Assembly: GCA_020632595.1 (NCBI GenBank) | Contig: JACKFF010000001.1 | Span: forward strand, 1,069,441-1,133,440 | Length of the DNA stretch: 64,000 bases | Origin: Nitrospiraceae bacterium | Lineage (GTDB): Bacteria; Nitrospirota; Nitrospiria; Nitrospirales; UBA8639 | Reading direction: 5' to 3' | In this document: piece by piece, positions 63,927-64,000 of the stretch | Layout of the letters: every line of letters begins with the position of its first letter | Numbering within the stretch: the first letter of the stretch is position 1 | Notes under the pieces: model-generated | Told to the model about the DNA's origin: nothing | The model's input: the letters and a program-made list of their open reading frames with translations, nothing else | The model's database searches: none | Translations under genes and position numbers: made by a program

Positions 63927-64000
63927 ATGAGTGATCCGCATTCATCGATCCGTCCAGCCATGTCATTCAGAGGCGCGCCCGGCTTCATCAAGCTAATTAA
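63927..64000 (+). CDS. Possible partial gene running off the window
   Basis: ATG at 63927 opens a frame (MSDPHSSIRPAMSFRGAPGF, then IKLI) that continues to the window end. There is no clear Shine-Dalgarno sequence; the upstream palindrome occupies that place. Only 24 codons are visible, so the call is weak. Confidence 0.3.
   Translation, partial: MSDPHSSIRPAMSFRGAPGFIKLI

Noticed and set aside
1..64000. tRNA, rRNA or CRISPR array
   Set aside because: No T-loop-type sequences in a cloverleaf context, no rRNA core sequences and no short spaced repeats were seen on either strand.

Overview
The window most resembles a chromosomal segment of a chemolithoautotrophic Nitrospirota bacterium of the Nitrospira type, perhaps a marine or alkalitolerant one. 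This is inference from gene content: a DabA/Mrp/NuoL/NuoM cluster, two NhaB antiporters, two SulP permeases, several c-type haem proteins, sigma-54 circuitry and many two-component proteins. No rRNA or marker gene settles the taxonomy. I found no tRNA, rRNA or CRISPR array.

Layout. (1) 1-16.4 kb is an ion and inorganic-carbon block: nhaB, an OmpA-type lipoprotein, then a long minus-strand set read as dabA, mrpE-F-G-(MrpA C-terminal part)-B-C-D, a NuoL-like and a NuoM-like subunit. A frameshifted MpsC (DUF2294) gene lies divergent from dabA. Two similar hairpins with U-tracts sit in the leaders of dabA and of the mrp operon. (2) 16.4-22.5 kb holds a secreted di-haem oxidoreductase, a beta-helix protein behind a sigma-54 promoter, and a PriA that has lost its ATPase motifs. 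(3) 22.9-34.1 kb holds a 30-residue membrane peptide, a CHASE3/PAS kinase with its NtrC-type regulator, a sulP-nhaB pair, an alginate-export-type porin behind a sigma-54 promoter, and a second, degenerate NtrC-type regulator. (4) 34.1-36.4 kb is a decayed stretch ending in a strong sigma-54 promoter that drives two tiny membrane peptides. (5) 36.4-48.8 kb holds a DUF3365 c-haem protein, a second SulP with an ArsB/NhaD-type antiporter and a CBS protein, an MtfA-like peptidase, a double Usp protein, a macrodomain protein, a putative methyltransferase and a MacA plus split-MacB efflux set. (6) 49.6-56.8 kb holds small secreted and TPR proteins, a receiver plus globin-receiver fusion, a cupredoxin and an OmpR-type two-component pair. 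(7) 57-63.2 kb is a gene-poor segment bounded by two inverted ~192-bp MITE-like repeats; it contains a CBS-CxxC-receiver protein, a broken receiver copy and a glutathionyl-hydroquinone reductase.

How the genes may work together: NhaB, Mrp and the NhaD-like antiporter would maintain a sodium gradient. The SulP proteins (possible Na+/HCO3- symporters) and DabA could use ion gradients for inorganic carbon uptake and pH control. The repeated SulP-plus-antiporter pairing supports a Na+-coupled bicarbonate cycle. Five sigma-54-like promoters and two NtrC-family regulators suggest a local sigma-54 network. All functional links are inferred from sequence and context.
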